Assembly: GCF_030532325.1 (NCBI RefSeq)
Contig: NZ_JAUNLS010000015.1
Span: 1-64,000, forward strand
Origin: Corynebacterium sp.
GTDB taxonomy: Bacteria > Actinomycetota > Actinomycetes > Mycobacteriales > Mycobacteriaceae
Length of the DNA stretch: 64,000 nucleotides
Reading direction: 5' to 3'
Position numbers and translations under genes: made by a program. Under the pieces are notes generated by a model. That model worked only from the letters and a program-made list of their open reading frames with translations, ran no database searches and had not been told where the DNA came from. Below, in pieces: positions 25,045-33,245 of the stretch; position 1 is the stretch's first letter; the number at the start of each line of letters is the position of its first letter.

Positions 25045-28000
25045 TTAGCGCCGCGGCCGCCGCGGCCGAAACCCTCCAGGGGCAGCCCGCGGTGGTGTGA
25101 AGTGCGCCGAGTCCGTCGTTCCTGGAGAGTCCGGGGCGTCGTCGAAGCTGAGCTCTTCCAAAGCCTGGCTCACGGTACGGCCGCGCTGCGGTCTGCGGCT
25201 AGCTGGTGACGCCGCATCGGTGGTGGATGTCCCGGCGCGGGCGCTGTTCTCGGTTCCGGAGATGCGCACGCCGCGCGGGGTGATGCCGGCACCGGCGGCG
25301 CGCAGCTGGGCGCTGAGCTCACTGTCGAAGATGGGGCGGCCATTGGCCTTTTCAATAACCAGGGGCGTCATCCGCCCACTGGCCACCAGCTCACGCAGCG
25401 CCGCCACAACGGACGCTATGACCTCGCCACAATCAATGCCCTGCGGAAGCTGCTCCACAAAGGTGGTCAAGGTCTTTCCACCGCGCGTCAAGTGCGCGAT
25501 CACCAGCCCGTCCATGAGCACCACCAGCGCGCCGGCGCCGCGGGTGGGGCGAGCGGCATCGGGGGCGTCTGCAGGCGGCCATGCTAAGGCCGCGCCATAG
25601 GGGTTGGCGGGATCGGCGGCGGCCAGCACGTAGGTCTGGACGTCCGCGATGCTCGCCGCCCCGGACGGCCAGCCGGTGACGTCCGGGCTATCGGCCAGCC
25701 CGCGCAGGCGGTCGATGACAGCCGGGGTGGAAAACTGCGCCGCCCCCAGGCCCTCAATGACGTAGCCGCGCATGGCCTTGCCGGACTCCTCAAAGCCGGA
25801 AAGCACCTTATAGGCCAGCGCGAACCCGCCCAGGGTGTCCTCCGCGGTCACGCTTCCGCGGGTGACCACGCCGTAGCGATCCAGCCAGGCCTCACCGTGT
25901 GCGATGGAGCGGCTGGTGGCGTCGGTAGACAGCGCGCCGCTGGGAGCACTGCTGGCGGCGACGGACTCCGCCCAGCGCCCGGCCACGTCCGGGGCACTCT
26001 GCGCGCCGCCGCGTCTGCCCTGGGCCTGCGCAAAGGAGGTACGCCCCATGCGCAAGCGCGAGCGGGTGGGCCGGCGCTTGGCGCGGTGGCTGGCGGCTGC
26101 CCTGCTGCCGCCGGCGGCCAGGCGCGCGCGTATCGGGGCGAAGGAATCGGGGCTGACCAGCCCGGCTTCTACCAGGCCCCACAGCGCTTCCCGGATCTCC
26201 TCGGCGGTACCGGGAAGGCCCGGGGCCAGCTCACTGAGCAGGAAACTGCCGCCGGAGCGCAGCGCGGCCAGCAGGTGGCTTTGCAGCATGCTCAAGCCGG
26301 CCTCATCGGAGTCTATCTGTGGGGCGAGCTGCGCCGCGTAGTCCGTAGGCAGCAGCATGATCCACGGGTCGTTGGAAGCCGCCTTACCCGCGCCTAAGAT
26401 GAGGACCTCGCCGTTGGCGGTAAGCTCATCGAGCATGGTCGGCGAGTAATTGCCCACCCGCGAGGGGAAGATGAGGCTCTCCCAGGCCGAGGCCGGAAGC
26501 CGCACACCGGCCAGCTGCTCGATGACCGAGTACACCCCATCCACCCCGGCCAGCGCGGGCCGCGCACCCACGGGGGCCACGCTGTGCCACTCGGGCAGAA
26601 AGCGCGCGAAGGCAGCGCCCGAGACCGGCTCCGTGGCTGCGCGGGCTGCGGCCAGCGAGCGCGAGCGGATGGTGCGCAACACCTCGGCGGCGCAGTACTC
26701 GCTCTCCTCGACACCCTGGCGGTAGCGCCCCTCAACTATCCCGTCAAGCGAGTGCAGCATAGCGTGGGCCACGGAGGCAGAAAGCCCAAAGGCGTCGATG
26801 AGATCGCGGGCGACGAAGGGCCCGCGGGTGCGCGCCCAGCGGCTGACCAGTTGCGGCAGGGCATCCGTGATGGTGGCCTGCTGGGCCGGAACCCCTGGGG
26901 GAACGGGCACACCGAGGCCGTCGCGCAGCAGCGGCGCGTCCAGCGCCTGCGCTAAGTGCTCGCGGCCGTTGATGCGCACCCGCATGATGCGCCCGCCCAG
27001 GCTGCCCAGCTGGTCAAGGGCCACGGTGGCGTGGTCAGCGAACTCCTCGACGGGAATCGGGCCGAGCACGCGCAGCAGATCCGCCACCTCCTCCGGAGTG
27101 CGCGCCCGGCGCTGCTCGGTGGTGCGCTGCAGCTGGGCGTGGACCTCGGCGATGATATCGGCATCGAGGAGCTCGCGCAGCTCCACCGTGCCCAAGAGCT
27201 TAGCCAGCAGCGCCGGGTCCAGGCTCAGTGCCGCGGCGCGCTTTTCCGCCAGCGGGGAATCGCCCTCGTACATGAAGGCGCCGGTGTAGTTGAACAGCAG
27301 CGTCGAGGCAAAGGGCGAGGGCTGCTGGGTCGTGACCTCCGCGATGCGGATGCGCCGGTGCGCGAGCTCGCGCATAGTCTGCGTCAGGGCGGGCAGATCG
27401 TAGACATCCTGCACGCACTCGCGCACCGTCTCCAGGATGATGGGAAAGGACGGGTACTTGCGGGCGACGTCGAGAAGCTGCTCCGCGCGCTGGCGCTGCT
27501 GCCACAAGGGCGCGCGCTTGCCCGGGTTGCGCCGCGGAAGGAGCAAGGCACGCGCCGCGCACTCGCGGAAGCGCGAGGCAAACAGAGCGGAGTTGCCCAC
27601 CTGCTCGGTGACGATGTCGGTGATCTCCTCGGCGTCGAAAAGAAAGAGCGCGGCATCCGGCTCCTGCTCGCCCTCCGGCATACGCAAGACGATGCCATCA
27701 TCCCCGGCCACCGCCTGCGGGTCCATGCCGGTGCGCTCCGCCACGCGCTGGCCCACCGCCAATGCCCACGCGGCGTTGACTGGGCGGCCAAACGGGCTGT
27801 GCAGCACAATGCGCCAATCCCCCAGCTCATCCCGGAAACGCTCCAGCAGCAGGGTCTTCTCATCCGGCACCAGCCCGGTGGCCTCGTACTGCTCCCGCAG
27901 GTAGGCCACGATGTTGGCGCGGGCGAAGTCGTCGGCGTCGGCGATGATGCTGGGATCCGCGTACACCTCCCGGCGATACGCTCCCAAGGCCTGCCCCAGC

Positions 28001-29979
28001 TCATAGGGGCGGCCGGCCTGATCGCCGTTCCAGAAGGGCAGGCGCCCGGTGTGCCCCGGCGCCGGGGTGACCAGTACCTGGTCGCGGGTGATCTCCTCCA
28101 CCCGCCAGCTCGTGGCCCCCAGGGTGAAGATGTCCCCCACCCGGGACTCGTAGACCATCTCCTCGTCGAGCTCGCCCACCCGGCGCAGCCCGGTGCCCTC
28201 CGCGCCGGCGACGAGGAAGACGCCAAACATGCCGCGGTCCGGGATGGTGCCACCGTTGGTCACCGCCACCCGCTGCGCACCGGGGCGCGCGCTGAGCTGG
28301 CCGGAGACCCGGTCATAGACCACCCGCGGCTTGAGCTCCGCAAAGTCCGTGGAGGGATACACGCCGCTGACTAGGTCCAGCACGGAGTCAAATACCTCGC
28401 GGGCCAAATCCCTATACGGCCAGGCGCGGCGCACGGTGGCGAACCACTGCTCGGCGTCCAGCGTGCCGCCGGGCTGGCTGATCTCGGCCGCAGCCACCGC
28501 GGCCACCGTCTGCTGGGCCAGGACGTCGAGGGGGTTGCGCGGGGCGTGCATCTCCTCGATAAGCCCCTGCTTCATCCGCGCCACCGTCAGCGTGGACTGC
28601 ACCAGGTCCGCGCGATGCTTGGGGTAGAAGGAACCCTGGGAAACCGCGCCCACCGAGTGCCCGGCTCGGCCCACGCGCTGCAAGCCAGAAGCCACTGAGG
28701 GCGGGGACTCCACCTGCACCACGAGGTCCACGGCCCCCATGTCGATGCCCAATTCCAAGGAGCTGGTGGCCACCACCGCGCGCAGGCTGCCCTCCTTGAG
28801 CATGGTCTCCGTGAGCGCGCGTTCATCCTTGGACACCGAGCCGTGGTGCGCGCGGGCGATGACCGAGGGCGCCGTGCCGGCGACGTCCACCTGCTTCATC
28901 AGCTGCGCGGGATCGCGGCGCGTGGCCGGGGACAGCGACTCCGGAGCGTGCTCCTGGGCGTAGAGCTCGTTGAGCCGGCTGGTCACCCGCTCCGCGGTGC
29001 GGCGGGAGTTGACAAAGACCAGCGTGGATCGGTGCTGCATCACCTCCGCGTAGAGCTCCTTTTCGATGAAGGGCCAGATGGACTTGGCCGTGGGCAGCGC
29101 GGACTCGGTAGCGGTGGCGGCAGTGTCTTGGGCATTGTCCTGGGTGATGCCCAGTTGATCATCAACGGTCAGCTCCCCGATGGGTGAGCCCTGCTCCGGG
29201 GTGGGCAGATCCGCCATGTCCTCCACCGGCACGTGGACGTCGAGCTGCCAGCGCTTCTCCCCCGGCGGGGCGATGATATCCACCGGTCGGTCCCCGCCCA
29301 GGAAGCTCGCCACCGCGGACAGCGGGCGCACGGTGGCAGACAGCCCAATGCGTTGGAACTCGCCGGCCACCTGCGCCAGGCGCTCCAGGGTCAACGCCAA
29401 GTGCACCCCGCGCTTGGTGCCGGCCAGCGCGTGGATCTCGTCGATGATCACGGTGTCCACGGTGCGCAGGATCCCGGCTGCCTTGGAGGTGAGCATGAGG
29501 TAGGCCGATTCCGGGGTGGTGATCAAAATGTCCGGCGGGCGGCGCACCTGCCGGGAGCGCTCCGCCGCGGGTGTATCGCCCGAGCGCACGCCAACGGTGA
29601 TATCCGGCTCATCCAACCCCAGGCGCTGCGCGGTGCGCGCGATGCCGGTCAGCGGGGCGCGCAGGTTATTCTCCACGTCCACGCCCAGGGCTTTGAGCGG
29701 CGAGATATAGAGGACCCGCACCCCGCCGTGCGTGCCCTCGTTGCGGGAATCCCGCGCGATGGGCAGTGCGGTTTGGCCCGCGCGCTCCACGAGGTTATTG
29801 AGCGCCCAGAGAAAAGCAGCCAGGGTCTTACCGGAACCGGTGGGAGCCACCACCAAGGCGTTCCCGCCGGCGGAGATGGCCTCCCAGGCCTGCTCCTGAA
29901 CCGGGGTGGGCGCTGCGAAAACGTCGGAGAACCACCCCGAAACCTGGGGCCGGAACTTCTCCAGAACGTTTTTGGACAT
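25045..29979 (-). CDS. lhr: Large SF2 helicase Lhr
   Basis: A 1644-residue protein. The N-terminal half is the Lhr core: Walker A APTGSGKT (45-52), SPLKALGVDVENNL, TTPESAYLMLTS, DEIH box (180-183), SATVRPL, VFVNSRRTAERVTSRLNEL, VVATSSLELGIDMGAVD and QRVGRAGH. A winged helix and beta domain follow. The remaining about 750 residues are the long Lhr C-terminal part, ending in a basic Arg/Pro-rich tail. Mycobacterial Lhr is a 3'-5' DNA translocase that unwinds RNA:DNA hybrids and is induced by DNA damage. The stretch around residues 258-305 (Ala/Thr/Asp-rich, with QDNAQDTAATATES) is a low-complexity insertion. The gene spans almost 5 kb and stands alone. Confidence 0.94.
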   Translation of the reverse strand: MSKNVLEKFRPQVSGWFSDVFAAPTPVQEQAWEAISAGGNALVVAPTGSGKTLAAFLWALNNLVERAGQTALPIARDSRNEGTHGGVRVLYISPLKALGVDVENNLRAPLTGIARTAQRLGLDEPDITVGVRSGDTPAAERSRQVRRPPDILITTPESAYLMLTSKAAGILRTVDTVIIDEIHALAGTKRGVHLALTLERLAQVAGEFQRIGLSATVRPLSAVASFLGGDRPVDIIAPPGEKRWQLDVHVPVEDMADLPTPEQGSPIGELTVDDQLGITQDNAQDTAATATESALPTAKSIWPFIEKELYAEVMQHRSTLVFVNSRRTAERVTSRLNELYAQEHAPESLSPATRRDPAQLMKQVDVAGTAPSVIARAHHGSVSKDERALTETMLKEGSLRAVVATSSLELGIDMGAVDLVVQVESPPSVASGLQRVGRAGHSVGAVSQGSFYPKHRADLVQSTLTVARMKQGLIEEMHAPRNPLDVLAQQTVAAVAAAEISQPGGTLDAEQWFATVRRAWPYRDLAREVFDSVLDLVSGVYPSTDFAELKPRVVYDRVSGQLSARPGAQRVAVTNGGTIPDRGMFGVFLVAGAEGTGLRRVGELDEEMVYESRVGDIFTLGATSWRVEEITRDQVLVTPAPGHTGRLPFWNGDQAGRPYELGQALGAYRREVYADPSIIADADDFARANIVAYLREQYEATGLVPDEKTLLLERFRDELGDWRIVLHSPFGRPVNAAWALAVGQRVAERTGMDPQAVAGDDGIVLRMPEGEQEPDAALFLFDAEEITDIVTEQVGNSALFASRFRECAARALLLPRRNPGKRAPLWQQRQRAEQLLDVARKYPSFPIILETVRECVQDVYDLPALTQTMRELAHRRIRIAEVTTQQPSPFASTLLFNYTGAFMYEGDSPLAEKRAAALSLDPALLAKLLGTVELRELLDADIIAEVHAQLQRTTEQRRARTPEEVADLLRVLGPIPVEEFADHATVALDQLGSLGGRIMRVRINGREHLAQALDAPLLRDGLGVPVPPGVPAQQATITDALPQLVSRWARTRGPFVARDLIDAFGLSASVAHAMLHSLDGIVEGRYRQGVEESEYCAAEVLRTIRSRSLAAARAATEPVSGAAFARFLPEWHSVAPVGARPALAGVDGVYSVIEQLAGVRLPASAWESLIFPSRVGNYSPTMLDELTANGEVLILGAGKAASNDPWIMLLPTDYAAQLAPQIDSDEAGLSMLQSHLLAALRSGGSFLLSELAPGLPGTAEEIREALWGLVEAGLVSPDSFAPIRARLAAGGSRAAASHRAKRRPTRSRLRMGRTSFAQAQGRRGGAQSAPDVAGRWAESVAASSAPSGALSTDATSRSIAHGEAWLDRYGVVTRGSVTAEDTLGGFALAYKVLSGFEESGKAMRGYVIEGLGAAQFSTPAVIDRLRGLADSPDVTGWPSGAASIADVQTYVLAAADPANPYGAALAWPPADAPDAARPTRGAGALVVLMDGLVIAHLTRGGKTLTTFVEQLPQGIDCGEVIASVVAALRELVASGRMTPLVIEKANGRPIFDSELSAQLRAAGAGITPRGVRISGTENSARAGTSTTDAASPASRRPQRGRTVSQALEELSFDDAPDSPGTTDSAHFTPPRAAPGGFRPRRPRR

Positions 29980-30013
29980 GCCCTACCTTATCGCGCGCGG
30001 TAATCTGGACAGC

Positions 30014-30772
30014 ATGACCGTTGAGATTTCAGATGCCCGTCTCACCAATTCTCTTGCCGAAGGCTGCGGCAAGATCCTTAAAGGCGTACGCAATGGCGGC
30101 CTTCTGCGCGGCTTGGCGCTGGGCGATGCCGGCGATGAAGCCGCCCAGGAATGGATCACCCGCGTGCTGGCCCAGCACCGCCCGCAGGACGGCGTGCTCT
30201 CCGAGGAAGCCTCGGATGATCTGAGCCGCCTGAACAAGGAGCGCGTGTGGATCGTCGATCCACTAGACGGCACCAAGGAGTTCGCCACCGGCCGCCAGGA
30301 CTGGGCCATCCACGTCGCACTCGTGGTCAACGGCGAGGTCCAACACGCGGCCGTGGGCATGCCGGATCTGGGCGTGACCTTCAAGTCCTCTGAGGCCCGC
30401 GCGGTGGCCGGCCCGCTGTCAAAGAAGATTGTGGTCTCCCGCAACCGCCCGCCGCAGGTGGCCAACTACGTGGGTGAGAAGCTCGGCAGCGAGGTCATCG
30501 GCCTCGGCTCCGCCGGCGCGAAGGCCATGCACGTGCTGCTGGGCAATTACGATGCCTACATCCACTCTGGCGGCCAGTACGAGTGGGACCAGGCCGCCCC
30601 GGTGGGCGTCTCCCAGGCAGCGGGCCTGCACTGCTCGCGCCTGGATGGCTCACCCATCACCTTCAACCACGAAGACACCTTCATCCCGGACCTGCTGATC
30701 TGCCGTCCGGAGATCGCCGATGAGATCCTCGAGCACGTTGCCGTGTACGCCGAGGAGAACGGCGGATATTAG
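30014..30772 (+). CDS. cysQ: Inositol-monophosphatase-family 3'(2'),5'-bisphosphate nucleotidase CysQ
   Basis: A 252-residue metal-dependent phosphatase. Metal ligands are seen in LSEEASDD (Glu), WIVDPLDGTKEF (DPLDGT core) and WDQAAPVGV (the late Asp). GLGSAGAKAMHVLLG fits the family. The sequence and its place before thyA-folA-mrx1 match C. glutamicum cysQ, whose product recycles PAP/PAPS during sulfate assimilation. TAATCT at 30001-30006 lies 7 nt before ATG 30014 and no ribosome site is present, so the mRNA is probably leaderless. Confidence 0.88.
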   Translation: MTVEISDARLTNSLAEGCGKILKGVRNGGLLRGLALGDAGDEAAQEWITRVLAQHRPQDGVLSEEASDDLSRLNKERVWIVDPLDGTKEFATGRQDWAIHVALVVNGEVQHAAVGMPDLGVTFKSSEARAVAGPLSKKIVVSRNRPPQVANYVGEKLGSEVIGLGSAGAKAMHVLLGNYDAYIHSGGQYEWDQAAPVGVSQAAGLHCSRLDGSPITFNHEDTFIPDLLICRPEIADEILEHVAVYAEENGGY

Positions 30773-30826
30773 CAGCTAGGAGGGCTTGATTCCGGGCGGC
30801 GCTGGGAAGCTCTACACTGGGAAACC

Positions 30827-31636
30827 ATGAAAGACACCCCCATCGCCACCCCGTATGAAGACCTCCTGCGCCGCGTCCTGGAGGAGGGTGCCCCTAAAGG
30901 TGACCGCACTGGCACCGGGACGCGCTCCATCTTCGGCGCGCAGCTGCGCTATAACCTGGCGGAATCCTTCCCCCTTCTGACCACCAAGAAGGTGTACTTC
31001 CACGGTGTCATCGGCGAGCTCTTGTGGTTCCTCAAGGGCGAGTCCAACGTGAAGTGGCTCCAAGACAACAACGTGCGCATCTGGAATGAGTGGGCCGATG
31101 AGCACGGCGAGCTCGGCCCGGTCTACGGCGTACAGTGGCGCTCCTGGCCCACCCCGGATGGCCAGCACGTCGATCAAATCCAGCAGGCGCTGGACACCCT
31201 GCAGAACAATCCGGATTCCCGCCGCAACCTGGTCTCGGCCTGGAACGTGGCGGAGCTGGACAAGATGGCTCTCATGCCCTGCCACCTGCTCTTCCAGCTC
31301 TACGTAGCGGAGGGCAAGCTCTCCCTGCAGGTCTACCAGCGCTCCGCCGACATGTTCCTGGGAGTGCCCTTCAACCTGGCCTCCTACGCGGCGCTGACCC
31401 ACATGTTTGCACAGCAGGCAGGTCTGGAGGTGGGCGATCTCATCTGGACCGGCGGGGATTGCCACATCTACAACGATCACATCGACCAGGTCACCGAGCA
31501 GCTCTCCCGCACCCCGCGCCCGTATCCACAGCTCAAGCTCACCAAGGCCCCGAGCCTCTTCGATTACTCCTTCGATGACTTTGAGCTGGTCGGCTACGAT
31601 CCCCACCCCACCATCAAGGCGCAGGTGTCCGTCTAA
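30827..31636 (+). CDS. thyA: Thymidylate synthase ThyA
   Basis: A 269-residue enzyme making dTMP from dUMP with methylene-tetrahydrofolate. Seen: [20 protein letters not shown], the catalytic Cys152 in [33 protein letters not shown], and [12 protein letters not shown]. The length is typical of short ThyA. TACACT at 30813-30818 lies 8 nt before the ATG, suggesting a leaderless transcript. The stop TAA shares one base with the folA ATG (TAATG), so folate recycling is translationally coupled. Confidence 0.97.
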   Translation: MKDTPIATPYEDLLRRVLEEGAPKGDRTGTGTRSIFGAQLRYNLAESFPLLTTKKVYFHGVIGELLWFLKGESNVKWLQDNNVRIWNEWADEHGELGPVYGVQWRSWPTPDGQHVDQIQQALDTLQNNPDSRRNLVSAWNVAELDKMALMPCHLLFQLYVAEGKLSLQVYQRSADMFLGVPFNLASYAALTHMFAQQAGLEVGDLIWTGGDCHIYNDHIDQVTEQLSRTPRPYPQLKLTKAPSLFDYSFDDFELVGYDPHPTIKAQVSV

Positions 31637-32187
31637 TGCTCGGCGCAATCTGGGCTCAGTCCCTCGACGGCATTATCGGCGACGGCACCGTCATGCCCTG
31701 GCACGTTCCCGAGGATCTCAAGCACTTCAAGGAGGTCACCATGGGCGCGCCGGTCATCATGGGCCGCCGCACCTGGGAGTCCCTCAACCCCAGATTCCGC
31801 CCGTTGCCTGGCCGGGAAAACATCGTGCTCTCCCGTCAGGAACCCGGCGAGTGGTCCGCGGGTGCTACCCTCACCGACGATCTTCCCGGTCTGCTCTCCT
31901 CGGACGCCCTGCTTGGCGACGCCTGGCTCATCGGCGGCGGCCAACTCTACAGCGCCGCCATCGATGAAGTAGATACACTCGAAATCACCCTCATGGGTGT
32001 GCAGGTGGGCGACGCCTACGGTGAGAACGCCGTCTTCGCCCCCGAGGTCCCCGACTCCTTCAGCCTGGCCTCCAGCACGGACTGGCTGACCTCGGAGTCA
32101 GGGCACCTGACAATCCCTGGCCGCCCGCCCAGCGAGCTGCCCATGAAATACCGTTTCCTCAGTTACGAAAGAAAGGCTGCTGCATAA
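31636..32187 (+). CDS. folA: Dihydrofolate reductase
   Basis: A 183-residue enzyme reducing dihydrofolate with NADPH. It shows IWAQSLDGIIGDGTVMPWHV with the MPW element, PEDLKHFKEVTMGAPVIMGR, LPGRENIVLSR and WLIGGGQLYSAAI. It is slightly longer than the usual 160 residues because of an insert near residues 145-165. Start and stop each share one base with the flanking genes (TAATG junctions), so thyA-folA-mrx1 form one tightly coupled operon: ThyA makes dihydrofolate and FolA recycles it. Confidence 0.95.
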   Translation: MLGAIWAQSLDGIIGDGTVMPWHVPEDLKHFKEVTMGAPVIMGRRTWESLNPRFRPLPGRENIVLSRQEPGEWSAGATLTDDLPGLLSSDALLGDAWLIGGGQLYSAAIDEVDTLEITLMGVQVGDAYGENAVFAPEVPDSFSLASSTDWLTSESGHLTIPGRPPSELPMKYRFLSYERKAAA

Positions 32188-32465
32188 TGACCGTTCAGAC
32201 TCCTGAAACCACCGAGCACGTCACCATCTTCTACGCCGAGTGGTGCCCGTTCTGCGCTCGCCTGCGCCGCGGCCTGGACCGTACCGAGACCCCTTACGCC
32301 GCCGTCGACGTCGAAGCCGAGGGCACCGAAGACATCAACGAGTGGATCAAGTCCGTCAATGACGGCAACCGCATCGTACCCACCGTCCTCTACTCCGACG
32401 GCACCTACGAGACCAACCCGCCGGCTTCCGCGGTGCGCCGCAAGCTCGAAGAGCTGAATGCCTAG
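32187..32465 (+). CDS. mrx1: Mycoredoxin-1-like glutaredoxin-fold protein
   Basis: A 92-residue thioredoxin-fold protein with the active site EWCPFC (Cys20, Cys23), the cis-Pro region NRIVPTVLYSDG, and a C-terminal helix. Mycoredoxins reduce mycothiol mixed disulfides in actinobacteria. The sequence and its position after folA agree with C. glutamicum Mrx1. It overlaps folA by one base. Coupling to thyA-folA is positional; no direct functional link is shown. Confidence 0.88.
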   Translation: MTVQTPETTEHVTIFYAEWCPFCARLRRGLDRTETPYAAVDVEAEGTEDINEWIKSVNDGNRIVPTVLYSDGTYETNPPASAVRRKLEELNA

Positions 32466-32499
32466 CCCCAGACTCCGCTGAGCCCCAGCTCCCCCGGCC

Positions 32500-32790
32500 T
32501 TAGTCCTCCTCCTCGCCGAAGAGCGCGAGCATGTCCGCCGGGGACAGCGTTCCGCTCACGCCGGAAAATTCCTGGGCATAGACGGTGTTGAGGTAGGCCT
32601 CCAGCGCTTCCTTGAGCTTCTGCGCGTCGTACTTGTTGAGCAGGAGCAGGCGCTTGGAGGAGCCACCCGGCACTTTCTTTTCTATGGCCAGAGTCTGCAC
32701 CCCGTCCTTGGTGACCAGCTCGGTGAAAACTTCTCGGCGCTGCACATCAGTGAAGGTCGCACGCGGACCCACGGGCTTATGCTTTTCCAT
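32500..32790 (-). CDS. Small conserved-looking protein of unknown function
   Basis: A 96-residue protein with a mixed N-terminal region (MEKHKPVGPRATFTDVQRRE), likely beta strands (EVFTELVTKDGVQTLAIEKKV, KRLLLLNKYDAQKL) and a helical acidic C-terminus ending in EEED. There is no membrane segment or cysteine. No family was recognised; the strand pattern with a basic middle could suit nucleic-acid binding, but this is weak. ATG 32790 is plausible. It is convergent with mrx1 and divergent from the tRNA-Arg gene. Confidence 0.65.
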   Translation of the reverse strand: MEKHKPVGPRATFTDVQRREVFTELVTKDGVQTLAIEKKVPGGSSKRLLLLNKYDAQKLKEALEAYLNTVYAQEFSGVSGTLSPADMLALFGEEED

Positions 32791-32864
32791 GCCTAAGAAT
32801 CTAACCGATTTGCAGCCGCGCCGCGCGGGACTGCTAATCTATTCTGGTGCCCTGTGCACCCCCT

Positions 32865-32937
32865 GCCCCAGTAGCTCAGGGGATAGAGCACGGCTCTCCT
32901 AAAGCCGGTGTCGTAGGTTCGAATCCTATCTGGGGCG
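32865..32937 (+). tRNA. tRNA-Arg (anticodon CCT)
   Basis: A 73-nt cloverleaf. Acceptor GCCCCAG pairs with CTGGGGC, discriminator G. D-arm GCTC...GAGC. The anticodon stem CGGCT/AGCCG encloses loop CTCCTAA with anticodon CCT at 32898-32900. T-arm is TAGGTTCGAATCCTA. CCA is not encoded. It reads AGG codons. Confidence 0.96.
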
Positions 32938-33245
32938 CATCCGCCCGCCGCCGTACGCACGCAATCAGCGCTCGCGCACGGCGGCGGGCGTTCGCTTTGC
33001 CATCCCCAACCCCGTCAACTCCTAAAAGGCTGAACCTGGAAGGCTGAACCTCGACGTCGCCAAGCTCTGCACCGGCAACGGAGGAAGACGCCACCTTGGG
33101 GTTCAGCCTTCCAGGTTCAGACTTTTGGTTTCAGGGAAGCGATGCAGGGAGGTTCCAACACGGGGCACGCCCGGCACCACCTCGCCAGCGCGCTGTTGAC
33201 CCCCAAGTGAATGCCCCGGGCTAGCTCAGGACTGTTAGCTCAGGA
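32938..33245. other. Gene-free region after tRNA-Arg containing a long inverted repeat
   Basis: No coding sequence is recognised in these 308 nt. The striking element is the inverted repeat at 33022-33128, listed separately. The tRNA 3' end is not duplicated here, so I see no attachment-site pair. Confidence 0.6.
33022..33128. repeat. Long inverted repeat with internal direct repeats
   Basis: The arm at 33030-33050 is exactly reverse-complementary to 33100-33120 (21 bp). Six further bases pair outside it after one mismatch. Inside the left arm the unit AGGCTGAACCT occurs twice, 14 nt apart. The loop is 49 nt and contains CGACGTCG. The function is unknown: structured RNA, two-way terminator or remnant of a small repeat element. 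Confidence 0.85.

Noticed and set aside
33030..33120. Simple intrinsic terminator
   Set aside because: The arms are much longer than usual, the loop is 49 nt and no T run directly follows; left as an unexplained inverted repeat.
32865..33245. Integrated element at tRNA-Arg
   Set aside because: No integrase gene and no duplicated tRNA 3' end were found nearby; the inverted repeat is unrelated to the tRNA sequence.
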